Below, in pieces: positions 10,550 to 20,437 of a DNA stretch of 64,000 bases; position 1 is the first letter of the stretch; each line of letters begins with the position of its first letter. A program made the position numbers and the translations under genes. The DNA lies in the NCBI GenBank assembly GCA_011947345.1, contig JAAVTG010000044.1:248001-312000 (forward strand). Reading direction: 5' to 3'. A model generated the notes under the pieces. That model saw only the letters and a program-made list of their open reading frames with translations, was not told the DNA's origin and did no database searches. Origin of the DNA: Phytophthora quininea. Lineage: Eukaryota; Oomycota; Peronosporomycetes; Peronosporales; Peronosporaceae.

Positions 10550-11746
10550 ATGGGAGTCGACGCGCCAACTTCACTCACTGGGGGATTATCGGATGTGGCA
10601 AAATCGCCAACGATTTCGTCAACGCTCTGAAGGGGATGCCAGAAGAGACAGCCGTCCTGTCGGCGTGTGCTGCTCGGTCGCTGGAAAGCGCCGACAAATT
10701 CGCCAAAACTCATGGTGAGATCGCTATCCCTTTCGTGTACTTTGTTGACAACTAACGTCTTAAATGCTTTAGGGATCGCTCGTGCGTATGGATCTTACCA
10801 GGAACTCTGTGCCGATCCCGAGGTGGGCGTGGTGTACATTGCCACAATCCACCTCGTGCACTTTGAGCAAATTACGCTCGCTTTAAACCATGGCAAGCAC
10901 GTCCTTGTGGAAAAATCCATGACGATGAACGCAAAGGAGGCGGCGGCGGCAATCGACTTGGCTAGGGCCAACAACCTGTTCCTGATGGAAGGTAGGTTAA
11001 TTCGAACTCCTAGCGTACTCTTCTACGACTAACGTTTAGGACTTCCAGGTGTGTGGACGCGATTCTTCCCGTCCATCAAGTACGTTCGTCAGCTGCTAGC
11101 TGAGGAGAAACTTGGCGACGTTCATCACGTCCACAGCAACTTCGGCATCCCCTACGTGAACTCCGACAACCTGGACATGCAATCTGCCAAATCTGGTCAC
11201 GGTGCATTGCTTGGTCACGGTGCATTGCTTGGTATCGGCATTTACCCGCTGTCCTTCGTCACCATGGTGTTCGGTACCAAGCCGCTGAAGGTTAGCGCAA
11301 CCGGGAAGACTAGCCCCAGTGGCGCGGATCTGTACGGCTCCGCTACGCTCGAGTTCGAAGGGAACAAGTTCGGCTCCATCGACTACACCAGTATGGCTGA
11401 CATCGGCAATTCAGTCACCATCACCGGCACCAAAGGCAGCATTCACCTGCCAGATCCAGCCCATTGTGCTAACCAGGTCATCTTGACGGAATTCCTCGAG
11501 AACGGAGCCAAGCGAGAGACCAGGACGCAGTTCCCGTGGCCCACGCCGTCGCCCAACATCGCAACGACGTTCAACTACAACGGGTCCGAAGCTTTTCTCT
11601 TTGAGGCCGAGGCAGTCACCAAAGCTATCCGCTCCGGTCAACAAGAGTGCGCGGAATATCCACAGGCAGAGTCGTTGGGCATCGCCACCCTCATGGACGA
11701 AATACGTCGCAGCATCGGAGTGGTGTACGCAGCCGATTCCGCCTAA
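10550..11746 (+). CDS. Dihydrodiol dehydrogenase-like oxidoreductase, paralogue 3 (diverged active site)
   Basis: Third paralogue. Exon 1 ends at 10714, intron 10715-10772 sits at the family position, exon 2 is 10773-10991, an extra intron is 10992-11048, and exon 3 is 11049-11746. Rossmann GIIGCGKI is intact. Two catalytic regions differ from the family: VEKPM is VEKSM, and GGGGLLDIGIYPL has become a duplicated GHGALLGHGALLG segment lacking the Asp, caused by an 18-bp tandem repeat. Activity on the usual substrate is therefore doubtful. The ATG at 10550 is out of frame with the Rossmann strand and no in-frame ATG is visible upstream, so the start is unresolved (possible single-base loss or decay). 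The tail IGVVYAADSA is normal. Confidence 0.75.
11195..11230 (+). repeat. 18-bp perfect tandem duplication inside paralogue 3
   Basis: GGTCACGGTGCATTGCTT occurs twice in a row, in frame, exactly where the family has its GGGGLLD substrate loop. It adds six residues and removes the conserved Asp context. Confidence 0.95.
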
Positions 11747-11902
11747 GTCGCCTGGCCTGCTCCAATTCGCCGGTAAGGGAGAACGTTGTGATGAGTGAAT
11801 TAATGCTTTGGAAATGGCAAGAAACCCCGAACAATGAATTGCAGCTCGACGCTTTAAATCAAAACTTCATTTCCAAAGCCTCGACAAGCAAGTCGACCAA
11901 AC

Positions 11903-12852
11903 TTACTGCGAGTCCGCCGGGTACACGAGCCCGATGTCCTGGCGGATCTTGTCCATGATGGTCATGGTGCCCAGCGATTCGTCCAGCGGGTACTCCTCGC
12001 ACTCCGTTTTCTTGCTCTCAATGGCCTTGATCACCGTCTCCGCTTCGTAGCGGAAGCCCTGAGAGCCTTCGTAGGTGGACGTCGTGCCAGGAGCGGGAAT
12101 CGGCCACGGGAACAGCTCCTTTGTCGTCTTCTCCCGTTGTCCGTGTACTTGATGAGCGTCACCTCCTTCGCCGCATGAAATGGTGGGGACAGATGGATAC
12201 GTCCCTTGCTCGACGTGGACTCAGAGGTCTAACAGACCTCCTCCTCCCAGCTCATTGTGCCACATCCTGGCATTATCAGCATCGAAATTGATACCAAAGG
12301 AGGCGTGGACGTGGTGGACGTCTCCGATCTCCCCGTCCGCCAGCAATTGGCGCACGTGGCGGATGGCCGGGAAGAACCGCGTCCACATGCCTTCCATGAG
12401 GAAAAGCTGCTTCGACCGGGCCAGAGCGATGGCGGCCGACGCCTGCTTCACGTTCATGGCCATGGGCTTCTCCACCAGCACGTGCTTGCCGTGATTCAGA
12501 GCCAGCACCGTGTGCTCGTAGTGCCACGGGTGCAGCGTGCCAATGTACACGACGTCCACGTCGGGGTCGCTCACCAGCGCCTCGTACGAGTCGTACGCTT
12601 GGGAGATGCCTGCCAATTGGTGCAAGAAGCAGGGCCGAAGAGCCCATTAGAAGCTGAAGCAGAAAGGTTGGCTGCATTGATACTGAGCGTACCGTGCTCC
12701 TTGGCGAAGGCTTCAGCGCTGTAGAGCGAGCGAGCCGCGCAGGCCTGGAAGGAGACGGTGGCTCTGAAGTGTGAGGTGCGCTCCAAGCGGAAAGATACGA
12801 AAGTGAGGATCTCTGAAGGTATCTTTTCATCGGATATGCTAACGTCAACCAA
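11903..12852 (-). pseudogene. Dihydrodiol dehydrogenase-like pseudogene, paralogue 4
   Basis: Reverse-strand copy with real deletions. Exon 1 (12693-12852) lacks the Rossmann GxGxxS strand entirely: the leader runs straight into ATVSFQACAARSL. Intron 12610-12692 (83 nt) is at the family position. The central exon is well preserved through VEKPM, GMWTRFFP and GGGGLLD. The sequence then jumps past roughly 75 codons to a SKGRIHL-like segment, and another frame break precedes the C-terminal part (EEYPLDESLG, DKIRQDIGLVYPADSQ). These losses are multi-residue and cannot be base-calling errors, so the copy is dead as a coenzyme-binding enzyme. It is inverted relative to the other copies. Confidence 0.85.
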
Positions 12853-13641
12853 GCATCGTCATTTTTAACACTGAGCCTTCTAGCCCCGAACTATACAGCA
12901 TAAAGTTCCATGCTTTGGCAGTCGTGGAAGCCACCACCGTGATTGTCTAGCACTTCGTGCGCTAGCTGCCAGCAGCGCCTCCACTTCCATCGCTCAGTTC
13001 GCCATTTGCTCGCTCAAGTCCAAACTCCAAGCTCCAGCGCAATGCACGACGTGTGCATCTGGCGACGAAGACCGCCGGAGACCATGCTGCCAGAGGCCCC
13101 TCGAGCCCGTGCTTGAGGCGGGACCTTACGTGTCCAAGGCCCGTGGCTTCTCAAGTGTCGTCTGAAGCTCAGCGATCAAGCTCAAGTGACCCCTCTCAAC
13201 TCCCAAGGCAAGGTGAAAATCAAGCAGAAGCGTCTACGCGACGGCGTACCAGCTGTAGAAACAGTTAATCCTTGGTACAGCCGTCATGACGAAGGCTTTT
13301 CCTCCGGCGTGGCGCCTTGAAAACTACAAGTGTCCTGTGTGTGCCTGCGGGTGGCATCGGGATAGCCGGTGGTCTCCGGCATTAACCTGCTGATGCTGTA
13401 GGAAGGAGTAGCTACTAGCACGTCCTGGATAGCGGGGTAAAGGGGTTAACACTGAGCCTATGAATAAAATGTCAAATTCATATTCACAGCGTTTTCGTTT
13501 GGTGCTCTATACGGCAAGTAGACCAGGCATTTCCTCAGCTTGCGATCCCAGATCTGATATCGCTAGCTGTGTTTGTTGCGAAGACCTCGACCTGTTCACT
13601 TTGCCTTTTGATCCACGAGCACAAAGCATATCGAGTTCAAG
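12853..13641. other. Intergenic region with a coding-like remnant (about 13090-13319, plus strand)
   Basis: No family is recognised. From about 13090 to 13319 a plus-strand reading, with one frame change near 13168, has protein-like composition and ends cleanly with VETVNPWYS...SSGVAP and a stop at 13317-13319. It may be the last exon of a lost gene. The phrase TTAACACTGAGCCT occurs twice in the stretch (about 12867 and 13447). Confidence 0.35.
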
Positions 13642-13917
13642 ATGGCCAAGTGGTTCGTTGTGGTGCTTCTTTTGACGGTGTCGATACTTGCCGACTCTAC
13701 AGCAGCACAAGAAACAAGAACTCTGTGGGACGAGGTCGCGCGGAACGGGTCTACTGGATCGCTCTCTACGGAAAGCGGGCGTGGCAGTGCGAACGAGGAC
13801 GCGGGATTTTCAGATCACCGACGTTCGGAGGTGGAGTCGTCGAAGACCAACGTTCGCTGCTTCAGAAGCCTGCTGAGACCAACGGTATGCGTCACAATGG
13901 CGCCTACACGAACGTAA
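13642..13917 (+). CDS. Small secreted protein candidate
   Basis: 91-residue frame with a clear N-terminal signal peptide (MAKWF followed by VVVLLLTVSILADS, cleavage expected after STAAQ). The mature part is Ser/Asn/Arg-rich with a few Cys and no recognised domain. An RSLR tetrapeptide is encoded by the same DNA in another frame, so a frameshifted RXLR effector is possible but unproven. It lies beside other secreted-protein remnants. Confidence 0.5.
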   Translation: MAKWFVVVLLLTVSILADSTAAQETRTLWDEVARNGSTGSLSTESGRGSANEDAGFSDHRRSEVESSKTNVRCFRSLLRPTVCVTMAPTRT

Positions 13918-14380
13918 GGATCGAGATTGATTGCAGTCGAGTTTGTCTGAATGACGCTCGATTATCGAGGCATAATGCAGTTCGCGTTCTTAAGCCCAAG
14001 TTCTCCATGTGCCAAGTCGTCGATAATCATACCAGCCGAGTTGGCGTTGAGATTTCCAGGTCTATCACTGCCCACACGCTTCAGCGAAATTAAATGCCAC
14101 AAGAATCACCTAGTATTTCTCGTAAGCAGTTGAATCGCCACGAATTCGACAACAATACCTCGGTTGACCTTTGTTTTCGGTCGCTACAGAATCACCCTCC
14201 ATGAAATTTGGCAAGCTAATATATTACGACCGTTCCATTCATCTGCCAGCCATTTCTTTCGGCCCCACCATTCCTCCATGACGGCAAAAACTGCCTTCTG
14301 GAGCAGCTATACTTTTGAGATGGTGAGCCGAGCATGACGCGAGATGTAGAGTAGTCGTTCCACCTTCATTTCTCCTTCAC

Positions 14381-14398
14381 GCTCATTTCTCAATTGCC
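14381..14398 (+). promoter_or_regulatory. Oomycete Inr+FPR core promoter
   Basis: GCTCATTTCTCAATTGCC matches the oomycete initiator/flanking promoter consensus (GCTCATTYYNCAWTTT) over its first 15 positions. It lies about 30-45 nt upstream of the ATG at 14426. Confidence 0.65.
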
Positions 14399-14425
14399 AA
14401 CGAAACCCGCGAATCGATTGTCAAC

Positions 14426-14670
14426 ATGCGCACTCTTGCTCTCCTTTTGCGGCGGCCGTCGTCGTCCCGAGCTACAACGAAGTCAACGCTGTCGTACTGC
14501 GTGGGACCAGACAACTTTCGAAGACGCGAAGTCTTCACGAAGCTGTCGATTCGGAGTCAGCCTCTCTGGATGCGTCGGCGGGTCTGGAGGAGAAGTTCGA
14601 CTGGGGAGGAATGCTGAAGTGCTTCATCTGGGCCCCATCGTGCGAAGACTACAACGACGACGACGATTAA
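14426..14670 (+). CDS. Small secreted acidic protein (frame broken at the T run 14445-14448)
   Basis: The leader MRTLALLL starts a signal peptide. It then leaves the frame that reads AAAVVVPSYNEVNA, a typical continuation, followed by an 60-residue mature part with two Cys (LKCFIWAPSC) and a poly-Asp end at 14670. One T missing from the T4 run would reconcile them. A good core promoter sits at 14381. The mature part contains RQLS and RSLHE near its N-terminus but no RXLR. The likely role is a secreted host-interaction factor of unknown activity; a truncated relative is at 10104. The break may be a consensus error. Confidence 0.6.
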
Positions 14671-14754
14671 TTAGCTTGAGAACTCGAACGGCCTTATATT
14701 TTTACGAATTGTAATACAGATTCTGCTGCGAAACAGCGTCTTCGAGACCGAACA

Positions 14755-14777
14755 TTTGTTTGTTTGTTTGTTTGTTT
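14755..14777. repeat. (TGTT)n microsatellite
   Basis: About five tandem TGTT units downstream of the secreted-protein gene. Confidence 0.85.
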
Positions 14778-14822
14778 CAGCGCTAGTCGGTCAGGTCGAG
14801 TAGTAGCACCCGCGCATTGCCG

Positions 14823-15209
14823 TTACGCTACTCTGACAGCCTTAGCTAAGTCTTTCACATACACGTTGTAGTAGTTGTAGATCTTGAGGCCATTTTGGCT
14901 CGTAACGGCGTTGAACGCGTTAAAGACCTCGCCGGGACTAATCCCCTCGCTCCGCCAGATCTTGAACTGTTTCATACGAAAGTTGCCGTCGTTTAGAAGT
15001 TTATTTATCCCCTCTTTCGGATCAGCAACCATGATAACAGTATTGGCCTTCTTGACAAAAGTGAATAGGGATTGAATAGCCAATTGGAAAGTGAAACAAC
15101 TTGCGTTCTCATCAAATTGGACGTTAGATTTCCGGAATGAGATTCTGTTTCCGAATAAGTATAAACTTACCATCCGAGAATCCGATCTTGCTGAACCAAG
15201 AGTGCTCAC
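14823..15209 (-). CDS. RXLR-effector C-terminal (W-motif) remnant
   Basis: 128-codon frame whose second half reads like the W/Y modules of Phytophthora RXLR effectors: an FKIW...GISPGEVFNAF helix pair followed by LKIYNYYNVYVKDL. There is no signal peptide or RXLR in the frame, and the N-terminal part is not protein-like. The gene may originally have begun at the signal peptide at 15713 on the same strand, with about 340 bp of damaged DNA between. It is probably a pseudogene fragment. Confidence 0.5.
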   Translation of the reverse strand: MSTLGSARSDSRMVSLYLFGNRISFRKSNVQFDENASCFTFQLAIQSLFTFVKKANTVIMVADPKEGINKLLNDGNFRMKQFKIWRSEGISPGEVFNAFNAVTSQNGLKIYNYYNVYVKDLAKAVRVA

Positions 15210-15551
15210 GTTGTATTAAATAACGGGAGGAAGAACAACAACGCAACGCAATCGACCCATCCGACTGCAGTCGCTGCGTTCAGCAATAAGGCGCTACTGT
15301 AGCATTTCCTTGCTGTAATATGTAGAGGATCGGATGTGACCTAGCCTTCAGCTCCAGCAAAAGCGAGGTGCCTTATGAGATGCGCTAGCGTATGTATAGT
15401 TCTCGCCAACGATGAGTGCACTTCTTGTTGTCGTCGTTGCCCACCAACAAAGTATTTTACTCCCTGCGAGCTGACAAAAAACACAAAAATGGAACGTCGA
15501 TGTACCAGCATGAGGTGAACTAGTGGATACTTCATTTTTTAGTGTATTCCT

Positions 15552-15713
15552 TTAACGTTCCATTGCTGCTGTCGACCACATCGATCCCGAAGTCGCCATC
15601 GATCTGAGTGCTTCAGCGAGTGCATGGGTCTCCAATTCGATGCCATTCGTGCCAAGCGTTTCGGTAGATAAGAAGACGGCGAGAATCACGAGAGCGGTTG
15701 CGATAATGCGCAT
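15552..15713 (-). CDS. Signal-peptide fragment, possibly the 5' end of an effector gene
   Basis: From the ATG at 15713 the frame gives MRIIATALVILAVFLSTE, a strong secretory leader, then 30 residues without Cys or RXLR before a stop. The size and leader resemble RXLR effector N-termini. Together with the W-motif remnant at 14823-15209 on the same strand it may be one broken effector gene. Confidence 0.45.
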   Translation of the reverse strand: MRIIATALVILAVFLSTETLGTNGIELETHALAEALRSMATSGSMWSTAAMER

Positions 15714-16190
15714 GGATGAGGTGAGGTGGGCTTGCAGTCTTGTTGGCGCCGGCAATTGAAGAGTGCGAACATATCAAAATTGTGGTGCTTTATAAAACTG
15801 TGGGCTCGATACAGCCACGCAAGGAGATTAAAAGAACACGTACGTGGATCATCTTGTTTGTGTGGTTCTTGTTTGAGTGATGCCGGAAATTACTCGACGA
15901 CAGCGGAATTATATCCCTCTCGCGTGCATAATACCAACGAAATGGTGTGATAAAAGCTGGTATGCCTCCCGTTCAGCGATCACGGGTAACTTTTCTTCAA
16001 GTGAACGTCACCGATCTTGTGTGGCGGTGAAGTTATACTCTCGGAGTAGCTTTCAAAATCCTGATAAAATGGAAGAATGAAATGCGTTCTCAATCATCGT
16101 TCCTTCTTGAACGGCAGCTCTGGAAGTTTCACTTGCAAAACTTCTTACCTCCACAGAGCAGCAAAAGCACCATCAATCTCCACATCGAGA

Positions 16191-16379
16191 ATGCGTTTAC
16201 TGCGTTGGATCGCCGTTCTCTCCTTGTCCGCTGAACTGGCCACTGCAGCACTGCGAGGACTTGCCACCAACAGCACTGCAGTTGATGGGCTTTCGATGCA
16301 CTCGCTATTGTGCCAGATCAGCCCGTACTGGCAGGGCATCTGCATCAATCAGCCCAAGCTGCAGCCCAAGACCAACTAA
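16191..16379 (+). CDS. Small secreted cysteine-containing protein
   Basis: 62 residues from the ATG at 16191 (the open frame extends upstream, but the signal peptide defines this start). The leader is MRLLRWIAVLSLSAELATAA, followed by a short mature peptide with two Cys (LLCQ...GICIN). No family is recognised. It may be an apoplastic effector-like peptide. Confidence 0.5.
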   Translation: MRLLRWIAVLSLSAELATAALRGLATNSTAVDGLSMHSLLCQISPYWQGICINQPKLQPKTN

Positions 16380-16591
16380 GTCGACCAGAATAAGACTCGA
16401 CAACACGTTGCCTTTCACTTGCTTCAACTTTGTCCACCGCGATCTTTTTTAGGAATCGGAACTGTCATAGTTCATTAGGTGCGACTCAGTCTAAAAACAG
16501 CATTTGGAGGCGGTTCCATTTATAGATAACGCCCTGACAACGGGAAGCTGCTCGCTGCCTCACTTTCGCTTCCCCCGCACCCAGAGCGACC

Positions 16592-19197
16592 ATGAAGTGG
16601 CTCCGCTCGGCCGAGATGGAGTACATCTCCCTGATCGTCAACGAGGACGCGGCCCACGACTGCGTGCAGAAGCTGGGCGACCTGGGCGTGCTGGAGTTCA
16701 CGGACCTGAACCCGGAGCTCACGCCCTTCCAGCGGCGCTACGTCAACTACGTCAAGCGCTGCGACGAGATGGAGCGCAAGCTGCGCTACTTCGAGACGGA
16801 GCTGTCCAAGTTCAACATCTCGCCCAAGCCGACGGGCTCCATCGACCAGTTCTTGGCCGGTAACGCTGATATTCGTTATGGTAGTCAAGACACGGCCACG
16901 AGGGCGCTGGACACGCTCGAACGGCTGCTGGAAGACAAGGAGCAGGAGCTGCTGCAGCTCAACTCGATGCACGAGAAGCTCACGAGGGAGTACAACGAGC
17001 GCAAGGAGCTGCAGGAGATCATCTCGAGAGCCGGCGAGTTCTTTGAGATCGAGATCCCCGAGGTGCAAGTGCGTCGCACGTCCAGGACGAGCTCTAGATC
17101 TGGAGGCTACAGCTTCGTGGAGAGCTCTCCTGCTTTGGGGAGGAATCCTCGACGCTGAAATTCAGAAATGTGACGGGCGTGGTGCCTGCAGACGAGCGAC
17201 TCAAGTTTGAAAGGATGATCTTCCGCACTACCAGAGGCAACTGCTTCACGCGGTTCTCCCCATCGAGGAGCCGCTGGTTGACCCCACCAATGGACAGCCA
17301 ATCACCAAACACGCCTTCGTCATCTTCTTCCAGTCGACGTTCATTGAGAACAAATTGCGTAAGATCTGCGACGCCTTCCACGCGAGACTGTACTCGCTGC
17401 CGCCCATGGACGACCGTTCTGCTATTGCTCATTTGATCCAGAGCAACGCTGGAGAGCTCAACCAGAGCAGCCACATTTTGCGGCGTAACCGAGAGAGCTG
17501 CGTCCTGCTGTGCCGAGACTTGGCGGAGACGCTCGAGTCGTGGAAATGGTCGGTGCTGCAGGAGAAAGCCACTTATCACGCGCTCAACATGTTCCGCGCG
17601 GATGTCAGCGGCATGCTACGTGCTGAGGGATGGGTCATCAAGGAGTTCCTGCCGCAGGTGCGTCGTGCCGTCACGCACGCCCACGCAGCAGCCGATGATA
17701 AGTCGATGCCGTCTCTGGTGGATAGTGTGGCCAAGCCTTGGCCCGCCCCACCGACGTACTTCGAGACCAACAAGTTCACGGATGCGTTCCAGTCCTTCGT
17801 CGAGACGTACGGCTGTCCTCGTTACCGCGAAGTGAATCCGTCGGTGTTCACGGCGGTCACGTTCCCGTTCCTGTTCGGCGTCATGTACGGCGATATCGGC
17901 CACGGCTTCTGCGTGCTGCTGTTCGGTCTTTACCTGATCATGACGGAGAAACGTCTAGAGCAACCAGGCAGCATGGGGAGATGGCCGCTTCGATCTACGG
18001 CGGCCGCTACATGCTGTTCATGATGGGCGCGTTCGCCATGTACGCTGGTCTCATCTACAACGATTTCTTCTCGTTGCCACTGAACCTCTTTGGCTCCAAG
18101 TTCGCGTACCCGGACTGCCTGGAATCGCACGACCGTGAGTCCAAGTGTGTGGCCGAATACATGATCGACGGCAAGATGACCTACGTCAATGCCACCGACG
18201 TCTCCAGCGGTGGCAATGTGTACGCCATGGGTCTAGATCCGATCTGGAAGACGTCTGAGAACGAGCTATTGTTCTTCAACTCGTTCAAGATGAAAGTCTC
18301 CGTCATCTTTGGCATCGTCCAGATGACGTTCGGTATCCTCCTCAAGGGCTGGAACAACCTCTACTTCCGCGACTACTCGACTTTCTTGTTCGAGTTTGTC
18401 CCTCAGATCGTCTTCGCTTGCTCGCTCTTCGTCTACATGATCATTTTGATCGTAATGAAGTGGAGCATTGACTGGACTGAGCGGATGAAGTACGAGGTAT
18501 GCCCGTACAACTACGCCGGTGAGCACACTGGCTGCCGTCCGCCGTCGCTTGTCAACACGCTGATTAACATTGCGTTGGCTCCTGGCAATGTCGTAGACCC
18601 GCTCTACGAAGGCCAGCTCGAAACACAGCAGACGCTGCTCCTCATGGGCTTCGTGTCTGTGCCGGCCATGCTTCTCATTAAGCCCATCTACCTAAAGTTC
18701 CAGCACGACCGTGCCGCTCCCCTGTGAGCCACCACGTGGACTACGAGGACGGCGAGGAGGAGCGTTTAGTGTCGCACCACCACGGCAACAGCAGCGGCGG
18801 CCACGGTGGCCACGGCGAGGAGTTTGAGTTCGGCGAAGTGGTCATCCACCAGGGCATTGAGACCATCGAGTTCGTGCTGGGAATGGTCTCGAACACGGCC
18901 TCGTACCTGCGTTTGTGGGCCTTAAGTCTGGCTCACTCGGAGCTGGCGACGGTCTTCTGGGAGAAGACGATGCTATCCACGATCAACAGCGACTCGTTCA
19001 TCGCCATCTTCATTGGCTTCGCGGTGTTTGCGGCCACGACGTTCGGCGTCATTCTGGCCATGGACGTGCTCGAGTGCTTCCTGCACGCACTTCGTCTGCA
19101 CTGGGTGGAGTTCCAGAACAAGTTCTACAAGGCGGATGGCTACAAGTTCCACCCCTTCTCGTTCAAGCAGACGATCAAGGACTCGCAGCAAGCCTAG
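16592..19197 (+). CDS. V-type proton ATPase V0 subunit a (four single-base frame breaks)
   Basis: The 100-116 kDa membrane subunit a of the vacuolar H+-ATPase, which provides the proton half-channels. The N-terminus ([16 protein letters not shown]) is typical, followed by a cytosolic coiled-coil domain. The membrane domain follows ([15 protein letters not shown], then the SLPLNLFG segment), and the conserved [15 protein letters not shown] helix carrying the essential Arg lies near 18900. Total length would be close to 868 residues, as expected. The frame breaks at 17137-17140 (G4), 17258-17261 (C4), 17975-17978 (G4) and 18719-18722 (C4). In each case one more base in the run restores the conserved sequence. 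Four such breaks in an essential gene point to consensus error, not decay. Confidence 0.93.
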
Positions 19198-19438
19198 GCA
19201 GAGCGAAATCGAATGCCCAAGTCCAGCTGAACCCTTCCTCGACCACCGGTACGTCGTCAACACCCACCCACCTCCCTGAAAACACAACAGAAACAGAAAG
19301 TGAAGCGTAGATAACAGGTCTGCGGTGCATATAATGGAAGCGTGGCTTCCCTTTTTTATAATAGGACTTTGCTGGCTTTCGATCGCGTTGTCTCAATTCC
19401 TGCAAAGGTCGACGCCACGGCAACAAAATCTCCAGGCT

Positions 19439-19920
19439 TCACTTGGATGCCTTGGACGCCTTCTTCTCCATCTCACTGTCAAAACAATGTATGGTATTAG
19501 TATCTACTACGTAGTAGAAGCTTTCGCCTTATCACCGCAAAGTTCCTTACATTTGCTGGTATTGTTTGCGTAGTGTACTGCTGGCGCTCAGGTCCTTCAC
19601 TTTGGCGATTGCCTTGCTGTCCGCGTACAGGTACCCCGAAATGCCGCCAATGAGAACTCCTCCAGCAATGCCGAAGAACTGCATACGTCTCGGGAATGGG
19701 CCCAATGCTGAGAAACATTTAGAATTGGAAGTGTTAACGTAAAACACAACTATGTATTTATCACAATTGTTGTTGACGGACTGGTGATGGCGGCGGTGAC
19801 AGCGCCGCCGATTGCTCCGCCCACGCCCGAGCTGTACTCGATGTCCTTACGCCGCTGGTCGTACCAGACCTTCTCCTCCAGCGTCAGACGCTGCGGACGG
19901 GCAGCATTAGCAGAGCTCAT
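19439..19920 (-). CDS. Small membrane protein, OCIA-domain-like
   Basis: Three exons on the minus strand: from ATG 19920 to about 19785; about 19710 to 19551; and 19475-19439, with a clean 75-nt intron 19476-19550. The product is about 100 residues with a Gly/Ala-rich membrane helix (GVGGAIGGAVTAAI), then GPFPRRMQFFGIAGGVLIGG, GYLYADS, and a Lys-rich end KKASKASK. The GPFP...GGYL-like arrangement recalls OCIA-domain proteins of mitochondria and endosomes, but the match is weak. The 5' splice site of the first intron is uncertain. It is convergent with the V-ATPase gene. Confidence 0.6.
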
Positions 19921-20437
19921 CGCAACAATCTCTATCACAGAAAATGTGCGGTAGTCAATGAGGGCACTAAAGTGAAACTTAAGATGTCACTGAGCTGAAA
20001 CGTAGCATATTTTTGCCCCCAAAGCGCTGTATTTTTGCTTCAGTCTGTTGCCGCGCAATGTTAGGTAAGTTTGGTGACGTGCGACCAACTGGGCACGAAT
20101 AAATTTTTGAGTGAACCTGCCCCGTAGTGTGTTTCCCTTAGTCGCCTGCCAAGCTGACCTGTTCACCTTGGATTTTGTCAAGTCCGACGCTACGAAAGAG
20201 GTCAGTCGGGTTGCGTTCCAACAATGACAAAGGTCAAGTTGACTGGTAGTGACGGCGTTGTGTGGTCATCATTTCAGTAGTGCATTGCGTTCGGGATGCC
20301 CGTGAGTGAACTCTTCGACAATCCCTGTGGCTGGTGTAAGGCGGAAGGCTGCGTCATGGGGTCGCGGACAAATTTCAACGATGTGTGGCAAACTTTAGAA
20401 AGGTAAAGCGGGGAATAAATTAAGTGGTTCAACTAGT
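19921..20437. other. Intergenic region, no recognised gene
   Basis: About 500 bp between two minus-strand genes. It contains one 64-codon minus-strand frame (19987-20181) rich in basic residues, with no relatives I can name. It is probably promoter plus 3' UTR. Confidence 0.35.

Noticed and set aside
13688..13876. RXLR motif (RSLR) in an alternative frame of the secreted protein at 13642
   Set aside because: No acidic dEER-like stretch follows and the frame is not continuous with the signal peptide; too weak to call.
17130..18725. Introns as the explanation of the V-ATPase frame changes
   Set aside because: At each break the conserved protein continues without any gap; only a one-base difference separates the frames, and there are no GT-AG pairs around the points.
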